From DASSKK01 sp035690495 (GTDB lineage: Bacteria > Actinomycetota > Actinomycetes > Propionibacteriales > Nocardioidaceae): a stretch of 64,000 nt of DNA. Numbering within the stretch: position 1 is the stretch's first letter; every line of letters starts with the position of its first letter. A model generated the notes under the pieces. The model searched no databases. It had not been told where the DNA came from and saw nothing but the letters and a program-made list of their open reading frames with translations. Location of the stretch: NCBI GenBank assembly GCA_035690495.1, contig DASSKK010000102.1, positions 25,495 through 89,494 on the forward strand. Direction: 5' to 3'. Positions 1 to 8,515 of this stretch are shown one piece after another. The translations under genes and the position numbers were made by a program.

Positions 1-279
1 CGCGTCGTCGAGGGGGATCTGCTCGCCTGCGTTCGCGCCGTCCACGATCAGCACGTGGGTGGGCGCGCCCCGCGACCGCCGGGGCGGCTTGGTCCGGGTG
101 CGCTCCGCCTGTCGCTCCGCGCGCCGCTGCGCCCTTCGCTCGGCGCGGGGGGTGGAGTCGACACGGGCGCCGAACATGTCCGAGCGGACCACCGAGACCG
201 CCGCGAGCACGAAGATCCACAAGATCGCGAGGTATGCGAAGCGGATCAGCGTCAGGGTCAGCTCACTGATCGGAGCCAC
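1..279 (-). CDS. fhaB: FHA-domain membrane protein FhaB, N-terminal part (runs off left edge)
   Basis: The first 93 codons are visible. After the GTG at 279 they give a short hydrophobic segment (roughly residues 8-30, containing AYLAILWIFVLAAVSVV), then an Arg/Glu-rich linker, then the start of an FHA fold (THVLIVDGANAGEQIPLDD). This layout is that of FhaB/FipA-type proteins, membrane-anchored phosphothreonine readers working with the PknA/PknB kinases and the division machinery. It overlaps the end of fhaA by 17 bases, as expected for the conserved fhaA-fhaB-pstP-rodA-pbpA-pknAB operon, which would continue to the left. A start two or three codons further in is possible. Confidence 0.8.
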   Translation of the reverse strand, partial: MAPISELTLTLIRFAYLAILWIFVLAAVSVVRSDMFGARVDSTPRAERRAQRRAERQAERTRTKPPRRSRGAPTHVLIVDGANAGEQIPLDDA

Positions 280-1009
280 CCCCGTCGGGCCGGGTGACGA
301 AGCGGACCTTCATGGTCGTGTTGCCGATCTTGACCTGGTCGCCGTCGCCGAGCGTCGCCTGCTGCACGCGCCGCCCGTTCACCAGCACGCCGTTGGTCGA
401 GCCGAGGTCGACCACGCTCACGCGCGGCCTCCCGGCCGTCTCCTGGTCCGCCTCGACCTGGATCTCGGCGTGCCGCCGCGACACCCCGGGGTCGTTGATG
501 CGCAGGTCGGCGTCGGTGCCGCGGCCGATCACGATGCCCGGCGGGTCGAGCGGGTGCCGGACGCCGTTCACCTCGACGATCACGCTGGCTCGGCGTACGG
601 CAGTGTCGGTGGCCGGCGTACCTCCGAGCGGGGTCACTTTGGCCAGCGCGGCGCTGCGCACCCGGAACCGCCCGGTCGTCAGGTCGTCGCTCTCGTCGAA
701 GCTGATCGAGACCGGGCCGGTGAAGACGTAGGACTGCTGCTGGGCATGCTCACGGAGCATGTCGGTGAGCTCGTCGGCGAGCGTGGAGGAGTACGGCGAG
801 AGTCGCTCGTGGTCGGCGGCGGACAGCTCGACGTGGAACTGGTTGGGGACCAGCCGACGGTTGCGGGAGAGGATCTGGGCGGAGTTGTCCACCTCGCGCT
901 GCAGGGCGGCGGCTACCTCGACGGGCTGGACCGCGCTGCGGAAGGCCTTGGCGAAAGCGCTGGACACGAACGCCTCGAGACGGTTCTCGAACCGCTGGAG
1001 CAACCCCAT
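263..1009 (-). CDS. fhaA: FHA-domain protein FhaA (DUF3662 + FHA)
   Basis: The 248-residue protein has an N-terminal DUF3662 region (residues 1-115, MGLLQRFENRLEAFVSSAFA) and a C-terminal FHA domain (about 150-240). The FHA domain carries the phosphothreonine-binding signature: GRGTDADLRI, VSRRHAEI and DLGSTNGVLVNG. Related FhaA proteins bind phosphorylated partners of PknA/PknB such as MviN and so link kinase signalling to peptidoglycan synthesis. It is shorter than mycobacterial FhaA because the long Pro/Gly linker is missing. It is the first gene of an operon going left into fhaB. Confidence 0.93.
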   Translation of the reverse strand: MGLLQRFENRLEAFVSSAFAKAFRSAVQPVEVAAALQREVDNSAQILSRNRRLVPNQFHVELSAADHERLSPYSSTLADELTDMLREHAQQQSYVFTGPVSISFDESDDLTTGRFRVRSAALAKVTPLGGTPATDTAVRRASVIVEVNGVRHPLDPPGIVIGRGTDADLRINDPGVSRRHAEIQVEADQETAGRPRVSVVDLGSTNGVLVNGRRVQQATLGDGDQVKIGNTTMKVRFVTRPDGGGSDQ

Positions 1010-1139
1010 GCCGCCTCCTTCCTGTGCTGACCCCCTCGGCTCGCCACGATCGTATCGGGCAGGGCCTATCGGTCCGATCCAACCGGTCGCAACCGGTTTG
1101 GGGGGCCTGTCGGGGGTGGGATACCCTGAGCGGGCTCAC

Positions 1140-1223
1140 GCGCGAGTGGCGGAATAGGCAGACGCGCACGGTTCAGGTCCGTGTGCCCGAAAGGGCGTGG
1201 GGGTTCAACTCCCCCCTCGCGCA
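1140..1223 (+). tRNA. tRNA-Leu (anticodon CAG)
   Basis: The 84-base sequence folds as a class II tRNA. The acceptor stem is GCGCGAG/CTCGCGC with discriminator A. The anticodon stem CACGG/CCGTG encloses loop TTCAGGT (anticodon CAG). There is a long variable arm (TGCCCGAAAGGGCG), and the T arm contains GGTTCAAC. CCA is not encoded. The 3' end is reused as the left attachment site of the island that follows. Confidence 0.95.
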
Positions 1224-1224
1224 C
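1212..1224 (+). other. Candidate left attachment site (attL) at the tRNA-Leu 3' end
   Basis: The 13 bases CCCCCTCGCGCAC cover the 3' acceptor/T-stem end of tRNA-Leu and recur exactly at 19362-19374. The tyrosine integrase gene lies 80 bases away. Integration into tRNA 3' ends with this geometry is typical of actinobacterial integrative elements. The repeat is short, so the assignment is an inference. Confidence 0.6.
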
Positions 1225-1227
1225 GAC

Positions 1228-1262
1228 AGCCCCAGGTCTTCTGACCTGGGGCTTTGTCTTTC
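1228..1262 (+). terminator. Rho-independent terminator after tRNA-Leu
   Basis: A perfect 11-base-pair stem (AGCCCCAGGTC with GACCTGGGGCT) closes a TTCT loop and is followed by a T-rich tract (TTTGTCTTT). It begins 5 bases after the tRNA. Confidence 0.88.
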
Positions 1263-1302
1263 AGTGCGGGGTGCTGCGACCGCTCATATGCCGAAATATG
1301 TG

Positions 1303-2547
1303 CTAGGCGCCTTCGGCGCCTGCGTCGAGGTGGGCGGCGAAGCGGTCGATGGCGCTCTTCTGCATCGTCGGGGTGACGTGGCTGTAGATGTTCATCGTCG
1401 TGGTGATGGTCGAGTGGCCGAGCCGCTCCTGCACGACCTTGGGGTGTTCGCCCAGCTCCAGCAGCAAGGTCGCGTGTGTATGCCGCAGGCCTTTCAGCGT
1501 CACCCTGGGCAGGCCCTCGATCTTGGCGGTCGCCCAGTCGAGCCGCCGGGTCCAGCGGCTGGTGATCGCGTCGGGCACGCGGATGGCTCCGTTGTCGTCG
1601 CCGAAGACGTAGGCGTCCGCACGCGCGAGGTCGAGCGAGATCGCTCCCCGGCTGGTCTTGTGGGTCTTGAGGACGCGCAGGGTCTCGGCGTCGATGTCGA
1701 TCACGCGCGCAGTGCCGGTCTTGGTGACCTTCGTGGTCTGCGGGTCGGTCACGTCGCCCGCTTGCCGGATGCTGATTCGATCGGTGGTGAAGTTGATGTC
1801 CGACCAGCGCAACGCCAAAGCCTCCGACCGACGCATGCCGGTGAACGCGAGTGTGCGCCAGAGCGGGAACAGCTCGTCGTCGAGTACGTCGTGGTTCCAA
1901 GTCAGGAAGTCGGCGAGCTGCTTGCCGGTCCAGGTGGCGATCTCGGGCTTCTGCGCGCGGATCTGGCTTGACCGTGGTGGGTTCACGGTGCGCGTCTTCT
2001 TCGCGGGGTTGAGCAGGATCAGCCCGTCGTCTACGGCGGCGTCGAGCATCGCGGCGAGCAGGACGTGGACCTTGGAGACGGTGTTGGCCGACAGCGGCTT
2101 GCCGAGGCTGGGCTTGTCTTTGCGGCCCGAGGTCTCCAGCTCGCGGTAGTGCGCGGCGATGCGGGTGGCGGTGACTTTGTCGATCCGAAGCGCGCCGAGG
2201 TAGGGCGTGATGTGGTTGCGCAGGATCTTCTTGTAGCCCTCGATCGTGCTGTTCTGGAGGCGAAGCCCTGCGATCCAGTGGTCGGCGTACTCCGCGATGG
2301 TCGGGGTCTTGGTCTGGAACCGCGCGTGCGAGCGCTTCCTCCTCAGTGCCCCGTCGAGTGCGCGCTGTGCCTCGTCGAGGCTCTGGAACCCGCCGCGGGT
2401 CAGACGGGTGTCACCGAGCTCTGGGCGCTCGGGGTCCTTGGGAACGTAGATCTGGAACTTCCATCGCGTCCCGCTCTGGGTGGCATACGAGGTGAGCGAC
2501 CCGGCGTGACGGGACCGCGAACGGCGAACAGGCTTCTTGTCGGTCAT
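1303..2547 (-). CDS. Tyrosine recombinase / phage-type integrase (element copy 1)
   Basis: This 414-residue site-specific recombinase has an N-terminal AP2-like arm-binding region, a SAM-like core-binding domain (about 80-175) and a catalytic domain. Catalytic signatures are the first Arg in TGMRRSEALALRW (about residue 237), the GLRHTHATLLLELG box (about 356) and the nucleophile Tyr in TTTMNIYSHVTP (about 387). The ATG at 2547 is chosen because it follows the stop of the upstream XRE gene by one base, the same coupling as in copy 2. An ATG ten codons upstream would overlap that gene. The 3' end points at the tRNA-Leu attachment site, so it should drive integration and, with the excisionase, excision. 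Confidence 0.95.
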   Translation of the reverse strand: MTDKKPVRRSRSRHAGSLTSYATQSGTRWKFQIYVPKDPERPELGDTRLTRGGFQSLDEAQRALDGALRRKRSHARFQTKTPTIAEYADHWIAGLRLQNSTIEGYKKILRNHITPYLGALRIDKVTATRIAAHYRELETSGRKDKPSLGKPLSANTVSKVHVLLAAMLDAAVDDGLILLNPAKKTRTVNPPRSSQIRAQKPEIATWTGKQLADFLTWNHDVLDDELFPLWRTLAFTGMRRSEALALRWSDINFTTDRISIRQAGDVTDPQTTKVTKTGTARVIDIDAETLRVLKTHKTSRGAISLDLARADAYVFGDDNGAIRVPDAITSRWTRRLDWATAKIEGLPRVTLKGLRHTHATLLLELGEHPKVVQERLGHSTITTTMNIYSHVTPTMQKSAIDRFAAHLDAGAEGA

Positions 2548-2548
2548 G

Positions 2549-3133
2549 TCAGGCCCACCCATCGGCGGCGTCGTCACGCGGGGCGGGCAGCGCGCCGGGG
2601 TCCAGGGTGAGCAGGCGCAGGCGCGCGGCGTCGCGGCGGGCTCGGTTGGCGGCGGCCTGCTCTTGGTAGACGGGCATGAACCGCTGGTCCGCGCCTTCCT
2701 TGCTGAACTTGGCTATGAGGTCCTCGTGGTAGCGAAGCGAGCTGACGGCCGCGAAGTACTGGTCCTTCCAGTAGGCGGCGAGACTCTCGGTGGTGAGTTG
2801 GGTCTGCCCGCGCACCCATGCGCGCAGCTCCTCGGCCTCGTAGTCGCCCTCGGGCACTCCGGTTGGGGTCGGTGCGCCTTCGGGTGGTGTCAGCAGCGCG
2901 GCGGGCGTCGTGCCGAGGATGTAGGCGAAGACGGTGAGGTCGTCGACGTCCACCCGACGATCGCCGTTCTCGACCTTGGAGAGCGCCGAGGCAGACACCG
3001 CACGCCCCGTCTCCTTGATCTTGTCGGCGAATGTGCGCAGATCCATGCCAATCGCCTGCCTCGCGGCACGCAGGTTCGCAGCGACATGCATGTTCGTGTT
3101 ACCCGAAGGGTTCCCTCGTTGGCGCGGCTCCAT
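2549..3133 (-). CDS. XRE-family transcriptional regulator (element copy 1)
   Basis: The 194-residue protein has an N-terminal HTH_3 domain (about residues 18-85; NLRAARQAIGMDLRTFADKI, SASALSKVENGDRRVDVDDLTVFA) and a helical C-terminal region of unknown function. It is translationally coupled to the integrase and divergent from the excisionase-like gene. A 14-base near-palindrome (GTACAGCGCCGTAC, 3143-3156) sits immediately upstream and is the obvious candidate for autoregulation. A close homologue, intact, is at 15853-16440. A shorter start at the Met of MHVAANLRAA is possible. Confidence 0.9.
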   Translation of the reverse strand: MEPRQRGNPSGNTNMHVAANLRAARQAIGMDLRTFADKIKETGRAVSASALSKVENGDRRVDVDDLTVFAYILGTTPAALLTPPEGAPTPTGVPEGDYEAEELRAWVRGQTQLTTESLAAYWKDQYFAAVSSLRYHEDLIAKFSKEGADQRFMPVYQEQAAANRARRDAARLRLLTLDPGALPAPRDDAADGWA

Positions 3134-3142
3134 AGAGGAAAC

Positions 3143-3156
3143 GTACAGCGCCGTAC
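3143..3156. promoter_or_regulatory. Candidate operator between xre and the excisionase-like gene
   Basis: GTACAGCGCCGTAC is a 14-base inverted repeat with one mismatched pair, 10 bases upstream of the XRE start and within the short divergent interval. The position fits an XRE-controlled integration/excision switch. The equivalent stretch of copy 2 (16450-16463) has lost the symmetry. Confidence 0.45.
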
Positions 3157-3230
3157 TTGCAACATCAAGAGCGAACAGCTATGATCACAGATCCACTCCG
3201 ACACCTCCCGGGACCTGGACAGGAGACGCG

Positions 3231-3440
3231 ATGCGAGCCGCCACCATGACCATCGAGACTCTGCGAGCCTCGCGCAGCCTCGTCATCACTCGTACCGACG
3301 CGGCCGCTGCCCTTGGGGTCGATCCCCGCACTGTCACCGCTGGCATCGAGAACGGCACGATCCCCTCGGTCAAGCTCGGTCGACGCGTGCTCATCCCTCG
3401 CGAGAAGTTCCTCAAGCTCTTCGACCCCGCAGACTGGTGA
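3231..3440 (+). CDS. Excisionase-like small HTH protein (MerR/Xis winged helix)
   Basis: This 69-residue basic protein is a single winged-helix domain: SLVITRTDAAAALGVDPRTV as the helix-turn-helix, then the wing SVKLGRRVLIPREKFLKLF. This is the common actinobacterial excisionase/helix_turn_helix_17 type found beside integrases. The ATG at 3231 is preceded by AGGAGA at good spacing (3221-3226). It is divergent from xre-int. It probably bends DNA at the attachment sites to favour excision, but a purely transcriptional role cannot be excluded. Element copy 2 has no counterpart. Confidence 0.8.
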   Translation: MRAATMTIETLRASRSLVITRTDAAAALGVDPRTVTAGIENGTIPSVKLGRRVLIPREKFLKLFDPADW

Positions 3441-3631
3441 ACCGCCACGAGGTGACCGAGGTGACGGAATGCGCCACGACGGCCTGTCCTTGGCTGCGGC
3501 CGGGGTCACTTCGCGTCGTCGCGTCGGCTTCGTGCCTCGTGAAATCTTGAGCGCACCGGACCCGTCTGTCTCCCAGTTCCGGTAGCCTCCCGCGTAGCAA
3601 CCCGGGACGACACGCAGAGGCTTTGGAACCT

Positions 3632-4072
3632 ATGGACACTTCGCAGTTCACTCCCACACAGCACGAGTTGATGGGCAACCTGTCCGACCGTTGGTCTGAG
3701 GTCCGGGCAACTGGTGCGCAGGACGTAGATGCTCTCGTTGCGTGCGCGGAGGCCGCCTGGCGTGCGCTACTGGACGGCGGTGCGTGGCCGGGCGACGTCT
3801 GGGTTGAGGAGATCCTGATGATAGGGGCAAACGCGTGTGCCTCGGCGGTGCTCAACCACGGGCAGTACCTGAGGCTCAAGGATGCATGCGGGGGGCTACA
3901 CCAAGAGGTCCTCGATCGGCGTTGGCTTCACGGCGGTCCCAGTGGCCGATTGGAGCAGAGTGAGGTCGAGGGACTTGGTCGGGCGGTAGGGCAGTGGCAG
4001 GTCTACTCGCCGCCCGCGGACACAGCTCCGCCGCCCGCCAAGCGCCGGTGGTTTGGGCGGGGCCAGGCATGA
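3632..4072 (+). CDS. Hypothetical protein, first gene of the FtsK/WXG-like cluster
   Basis: The 146-residue, mostly helical, acidic protein ends in a Pro-rich, basic tail (PPPAKRRWFGRGQA). I do not recognise the family. The ATG at 3632 follows CAGAGG; a TTG three codons earlier is less likely. It lies about 60 bases upstream of the FtsK/SpoIIIE ATPase in the same direction and shares its lower GC, so it may belong to that module. Confidence 0.6.
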   Translation: MDTSQFTPTQHELMGNLSDRWSEVRATGAQDVDALVACAEAAWRALLDGGAWPGDVWVEEILMIGANACASAVLNHGQYLRLKDACGGLHQEVLDRRWLHGGPSGRLEQSEVEGLGRAVGQWQVYSPPADTAPPPAKRRWFGRGQA

Positions 4073-4130
4073 CGCGTCTCATCGGAACCTGCGTGCACGT
4101 TCGAGCGCGGGATCTGTAGGCTCGTTCGAG

Positions 4131-7100
4131 GTGGTGAGTCAGGGTCCTGCGCAGGCCAAGTTCGCCCTCAGAAGTCTGGACGAGGCCGTCTCCGGACTGG
4201 CGGCACTGCGCGGTCGGCTCGTGGACGGGTGGAGTGCATCAACATCTGCCATTGAAGGCATTGAGGCCACCATTCGTCGTGTCGAGGCGGAACGGTCACG
4301 TCGGGAGTTGGTTCTGAAGGACCTCGTCCGGCAGTTTGGCCAACCGACCACGGCGGCGTCTCCGGACCCGGTTGCTGCGACAGACTCGCGCTGGTTGGTT
4401 GCCGGGATGGACGGAGCCCGCGAGCTGTCCGAGCAAGTCGGACGAGCCTTTGATAACGACGCCACGGAGGCCAGAAGCCGGTTCCGTGAGTCGTTTCGAA
4501 GAAGGCGCGGCGGATCAGAAAGGCGCGCGGGGGAGTTGGCCATCGCGCGGTATGCCGCGCGGCTGGATGGTCTTGGGAAGCTCGCCGGCCTGCTCCACGA
4601 CGAGATCCGAAGCGCGGAGTGGGAGCGCTCGCAGCGCGCGCTGGCGGACCGGGTCGCCGCTGATGAAGCGCTCACGACACTGGTCTCCTCTGTCGAGTCC
4701 GTTCGCCGCGGCCTGCACCCGACCCTTCTCCCCTGGTCCGACACGACTTGGAATGAGTGGGAGGTCACGTCACTCGTGCCGCCGGCCACCGTACTTGCTG
4801 GTTCATTGGTGCCGCTGGAAGATCCTGCGCAGGGTGAGAATTCGCGATTCGCAACCGACCTCCATTTGCCCTTCTACTACGTGCACTCGGGGAATCTTGA
4901 GCTTCGACATGGCGCCGCGAATGGGGAGACTGCCGCCGGTTTGGCGAGAGCAATCGCGCTACGCCTCTTCGCGTGCTTCGCCCCTGGAGATCTCAGGGTG
5001 GACGTGTTTGACCCGGTTGGACAGGGACAGTCGGCTGGACGACTTCTCGACCTCACCGAGTACTCCACAGATCTCATTGGCGGCAAGGCCTGGACTTCGC
5101 CTGCAGAGATCTCTGCCAGCCTCGCAGAGCATGCCGCCTACGTCGAACTAGTCCTGCAGAAATACTTGCGCGGGGCGTATCGCTCGATCGCCGAGTTCAA
5201 TCTCGACGCCGGGGAGACCGCAGAGCCGTACCGGCTCCTGCTGGTTTTCGGGTTTCCCACGGCCTTCGACGCGGATGCGGTCGGCCAACTTGTGCGCCTC
5301 TTGCGGAACGGGCCGCGTTGCGGTCTTCAGACGATTCTGGTGAGTGACAGGTCGGCAGTCCACTCGCCCCAACTCAGCGGCGTGGTTCGACTTGAAGACG
5401 CTGACATCACCACGTGGGAGATCGATGAGCCATTCGTCGAGGGGCGCAGAGGGATTGACCTAGCCATGCAACTGTGGCCGGATGCCGACCAGGGGAGCGC
5501 TGACGCGGAGCGTATCGGCCGCCGGATCATCGATGCGGTCGGTCGTGGCGCCGCCCTCCGGACAGAGGCACCAGTCACGTTCGAGAAGGTGTTCGATCTA
5601 TTTCGCGCCAGCGCGGCCCGCGGAATCAAAGAGGAACTCGTCGACTTCATGGCCAGCACCGACCCGCGTGCCTCGCTGACGTGGTGGCAAGGCCTGAGTA
5701 CCCGTGGACTGTTCGCGCCCATCGGTCAAAAGGGTGCGCGAGATGTGGCGATCCTTGGGTTCGACTCAAGCGACCACGCCGGTGCCCTGCTCGTCGGGCG
5801 TCCCGGCTCCGGCAAATCGACCTTGCTTCATGCGTACATCGGTGGCCTAACCACTCTCTACGGACCTGACGAACTTGAGCTCTACCTCATTGATTTCAAG
5901 GAGGGTGTCGAGTTCAAGGCGTACGCCGAGGAACAACTCCCCCATGCCAAGGTCATTGCGATCGAGTCTGACCGCGAATTCGGCCTAAGCGTCTTAGAGT
6001 CTCTGCAAGCCGAGATCGCCCAACGCGGCGACATCCTCCGGGCAACAGGTGGTCGGCAAGCTGGCATGCAGGGTCTACGGGAGACGACCGGTGAGAAGAT
6101 CCCCCGCATCCTACTGGTGTTCGACGAGTTCCAGGTTCTCTTCGCGCGCAACGACAAGGTTGGTCTGGCAGCGGCAGACCTGCTGGAATCGATCATTCGC
6201 CAGGGCAGAGGGTTCGGCGTCCACGTCCTTCTCGGCTCCCAGAGCTTGGCCGGACTCGATGCTCTCGGAGCACACGTTCCTCAACTCCTACCCGTCCGGA
6301 TTCTCCTACCCTCGACTGAGGCCGATGCACGAAAGGTGCTGGGCGACACCAACAACGAAGGGGACTTCCTAACCAGCCGAGGCGAGGGCATCCTCAACGG
6401 TGCAGGAGGAGCGGTTGAGGCCAACGAACGATTCAAGGGCGCGCTCTTGCTCGAACAAGATCGCGTCGCACGGCTTCAGGTGATGCGCGAGAAGGCAAAC
6501 GAAGCCGGATTCGTGCGAGTGCCGATGGTGTTCGAAGGAAACTCGCTCATTCCGCTCGACAACCAAGATCCGGCCCAGTTCAAAGAGGAACTCACGGCCT
6601 CGGGCACCTATCCGGTGCGAGTCCGCTCCGGTTCCCCGATGACTGTCGGCGACATCGGCGACCTCGTTCTCTCTCGCGAAGCCGGAGCAAACGTCCTGAA
6701 CATCGTCCGCAGCGGCGAGAACGACAACACCTGGCTCGAACCCGCCGGCGGCCCGGCCTACGGGCTGCTCGCCGCTGCCGTGGCGTCCGGTGCGATGACC
6801 AACTCGGCACTGGACGTGATCGATTTCATGCCCAACGACGACGGACTTGACACGCTGTTCGAGCCGCTGCTGGATGCGAAGCGCATCTCACTCAAGAGAC
6901 GTCGTGCCTTCGCTGACGTGCTTGACGCCTATGCAATCGAGGTCGCCGACCGAATCGAGCAGGACGACACCAATCGACCATCGAAGGTGCTGTTCCTGTT
7001 CGGGGTCCACCGCGCACGAGAGCTCGACGCCGAGTTCGGAAGCCTGGACGTAGATACAGAGCTTGTCGAGAAGTTGGAGCAGGTCATGCGCGACGGCCCA

Positions 7101-7379
7101 GAAGTAGGCGTGCACGTCTGGATCTGGGCTGACAGCGTCGCAGGTGCATCGCGGCGCCTCACGGCTCGCATGATGCGCGAGCTGGCTTGGCGCGTGGCCG
7201 GCAAGATGAGTTCCGACGACTCCCAGACCTTCGTCGGGTCCGGCCAAGCAGCGGACCTCCGCGAGAGCCAGCTTTTGCTGATCAACGACGACCGAGGCGT
7301 CACGACCCGCGTGACTGCCTACGCACCGCCTTCGTGTGCCTGGGTGACGCAGGTTACCGCCGCCGCGTTGAGCGACTGA
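4131..7379 (+). CDS. FtsK/SpoIIIE (EccC-like) ATPase with coiled-coil N-terminus
   Basis: The protein is about 1082 residues. Residues 1-200 are Arg/Glu-rich helical segments likely to form coiled coil. A middle region follows, then an FtsK/SpoIIIE motor with Walker A GRPGSGKST (about 556-564), LYLIDFKEGVEF, Walker B ILLVFDEFQVLF (about 660) and the sensor-like VLLGSQSLAGLDAL. A second, more degenerate ATPase-like half (VLFLFGVHRARELD, VHVWIWADSV) ends the protein. No transmembrane segment is evident, unlike FtsK, EccC or TraB. Starts at GTG 4131 and 4134 are both possible. The next gene starts 11 bases after the stop behind a strong GAGGAGG. Pairing with WXG100-like proteins suggests a type VII-secretion-like or conflict system; a DNA-pumping coupling role for the element is the alternative. 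Confidence 0.85.
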   Translation: MVSQGPAQAKFALRSLDEAVSGLAALRGRLVDGWSASTSAIEGIEATIRRVEAERSRRELVLKDLVRQFGQPTTAASPDPVAATDSRWLVAGMDGARELSEQVGRAFDNDATEARSRFRESFRRRRGGSERRAGELAIARYAARLDGLGKLAGLLHDEIRSAEWERSQRALADRVAADEALTTLVSSVESVRRGLHPTLLPWSDTTWNEWEVTSLVPPATVLAGSLVPLEDPAQGENSRFATDLHLPFYYVHSGNLELRHGAANGETAAGLARAIALRLFACFAPGDLRVDVFDPVGQGQSAGRLLDLTEYSTDLIGGKAWTSPAEISASLAEHAAYVELVLQKYLRGAYRSIAEFNLDAGETAEPYRLLLVFGFPTAFDADAVGQLVRLLRNGPRCGLQTILVSDRSAVHSPQLSGVVRLEDADITTWEIDEPFVEGRRGIDLAMQLWPDADQGSADAERIGRRIIDAVGRGAALRTEAPVTFEKVFDLFRASAARGIKEELVDFMASTDPRASLTWWQGLSTRGLFAPIGQKGARDVAILGFDSSDHAGALLVGRPGSGKSTLLHAYIGGLTTLYGPDELELYLIDFKEGVEFKAYAEEQLPHAKVIAIESDREFGLSVLESLQAEIAQRGDILRATGGRQAGMQGLRETTGEKIPRILLVFDEFQVLFARNDKVGLAAADLLESIIRQGRGFGVHVLLGSQSLAGLDALGAHVPQLLPVRILLPSTEADARKVLGDTNNEGDFLTSRGEGILNGAGGAVEANERFKGALLLEQDRVARLQVMREKANEAGFVRVPMVFEGNSLIPLDNQDPAQFKEELTASGTYPVRVRSGSPMTVGDIGDLVLSREAGANVLNIVRSGENDNTWLEPAGGPAYGLLAAAVASGAMTNSALDVIDFMPNDDGLDTLFEPLLDAKRISLKRRRAFADVLDAYAIEVADRIEQDDTNRPSKVLFLFGVHRARELDAEFGSLDVDTELVEKLEQVMRDGPEVGVHVWIWADSVAGASRRLTARMMRELAWRVAGKMSSDDSQTFVGSGQAADLRESQLLLINDDRGVTTRVTAYAPPSCAWVTQVTAAALSD

Positions 7380-7390
7380 GGAGGAACCAA

Positions 7391-7657
7391 ATGCCGGATG
7401 TCCGAGCAGATCCCGAAAAGTTGAAGCAACTCGCCAAGACTCTGACCAAGTCTGCGGACCAGTTGCAGCAGATCGCGCAGGCGCTGTCACGCGCCCTCGA
7501 CAGTTCAGGGTGGCAGGATTCAGAACGTCAGAAGTTTGAGTCTGACTTCAAGCAGACAGTGAAGTCTCTCAGCCAGTTCACCGAGAAGCTCAAGAGCCAG
7601 TACGCCCCAGTGCTTCAGAAGAAGGCGTCCGCGCTGGAGCAATACCGCGGGCGCTGA
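7391..7657 (+). CDS. WXG100-like small helical protein
   Basis: The 88-residue protein consists of two amphipathic helices joined by a turn at SSGWQDSERQKFESDF (about residues 38-53). The turn Trp at mid-protein, the length and the helical hairpin match the WXG100/ESAT-6 fold, although the canonical W-x-G is W-Q-D here. It follows the FtsK-like ATPase directly, the usual arrangement of an EccC substrate or partner. The start is supported by a GAGGAGG ribosome site. The 72-residue protein at 8515 has the same W-x-D-x2-R-x2-F pattern, so the two may form a heterodimer. Confidence 0.75.
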   Translation: MPDVRADPEKLKQLAKTLTKSADQLQQIAQALSRALDSSGWQDSERQKFESDFKQTVKSLSQFTEKLKSQYAPVLQKKASALEQYRGR

Positions 7658-7660
7658 CGC

Positions 7661-8515
7661 ATGAACGAAGTCCGTACGCGCGACGAAGCGATCGCCTTGA
7701 TCGACCAAGCTTTTCAGACGTGGTCGACCAACCTTGCGGTCGTTCTCGATTCCGCACAGAGCGCCGCGCGTGCTGCTTGCGAGGAGGCAGATAGGACCGT
7801 TGGCCAGCGGGCCAACGAGGTTGCCGCAATCGAGGCGATCCTCACCGCGTCCGAGCCCGAGAAGCGACGCGAACTGGAATCGAGACTCGTCCGAGCGCGC
7901 GAGGCACGTGAGCAGGCGAAGCGCGCGCAGGTTCGAATTGAGGGCGTCGCGTCCGGAGTTGCACAACTGATCCGGACTCACGCCTCGTACACAACTACGC
8001 AGGTGGCTGGTGCGAGAGCACAACTGTCTGCGATGAGTAGGGCGCTGGAGGGCTACCGATCTGGTGGCGCGCTGTTCGGAGGTCGTGGTTCCGTCAGCTC
8101 GGGAACGCCGAGAGTGACCACCGGCGATGCCGGCAGCTCAGGGCATGCCGACATCGATGTGAGCGCAGCAGACCTCAATGACAACCGGATCTTGGACGAC
8201 AACGGCGCTAATGGAACGTTTGGGAAGGGTGGTCTTAGCAGAGCTGACTACCGCTGGGCGGTGCAGACGTGGAACGACGTAGTCGGGCCAGGAGTCGCTA
8301 GCGGCAAGACACGAGATGACTTTGCGGCTCGCGACACGCAATCTAACGCTAAGCCCCTCCGCCGAACCGCCGATGTCTACGACATGTTCCTCGGCAGCGA
8401 CCGCATTCGCGCCGACCGCCAGGCAGACGGCTCCCTGAACATCATCAACGGCCGCCACAGATTGCTGATTGCGCGGGAGCTAGGCATCAAACACCTCCCC
8501 GGAGATGTTCGCTGA
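7661..8515 (+). CDS. Coiled-coil protein with ParB-like C-terminal motif (putative effector)
   Basis: In this 284-residue protein residues 1-140 are long Ala/Arg/Glu helices. Residues 140-190 are a low-complexity Gly/Ser linker. Residues 190-284 form a separate domain ending in SLNIINGRHRLLIARELGIK, which resembles the xGxHR-x-x-A motif of ParB/sulfiredoxin-like nucleases (ParB usually reads DGxHRxxAA). A secretion-type helical head with a distinct C-terminal enzymatic-looking domain is the layout of type VII polymorphic toxins. It lies 3 bases after the WXG-like gene and overlaps the next start by one base. The function is inferred from motif and context only. Confidence 0.65.
   Translation: MNEVRTRDEAIALIDQAFQTWSTNLAVVLDSAQSAARAACEEADRTVGQRANEVAAIEAILTASEPEKRRELESRLVRAREAREQAKRAQVRIEGVASGVAQLIRTHASYTTTQVAGARAQLSAMSRALEGYRSGGALFGGRGSVSSGTPRVTTGDAGSSGHADIDVSAADLNDNRILDDNGANGTFGKGGLSRADYRWAVQTWNDVVGPGVASGKTRDDFAARDTQSNAKPLRRTADVYDMFLGSDRIRADRQADGSLNIINGRHRLLIARELGIKHLPGDVR

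Noticed and set aside
59..1030. Long plus-strand open frame over the FHA genes
   Set aside because: It is antisense to fhaA/fhaB, Arg/Gly-rich and without a recognisable domain; the minus strand has clear FHA motifs.
4131..7379. FtsK-like ATPase as the chromosome-partitioning FtsK
   Set aside because: There are no N-terminal membrane helices and no gamma domain, and it lies inside a mobile element beside WXG-like genes.
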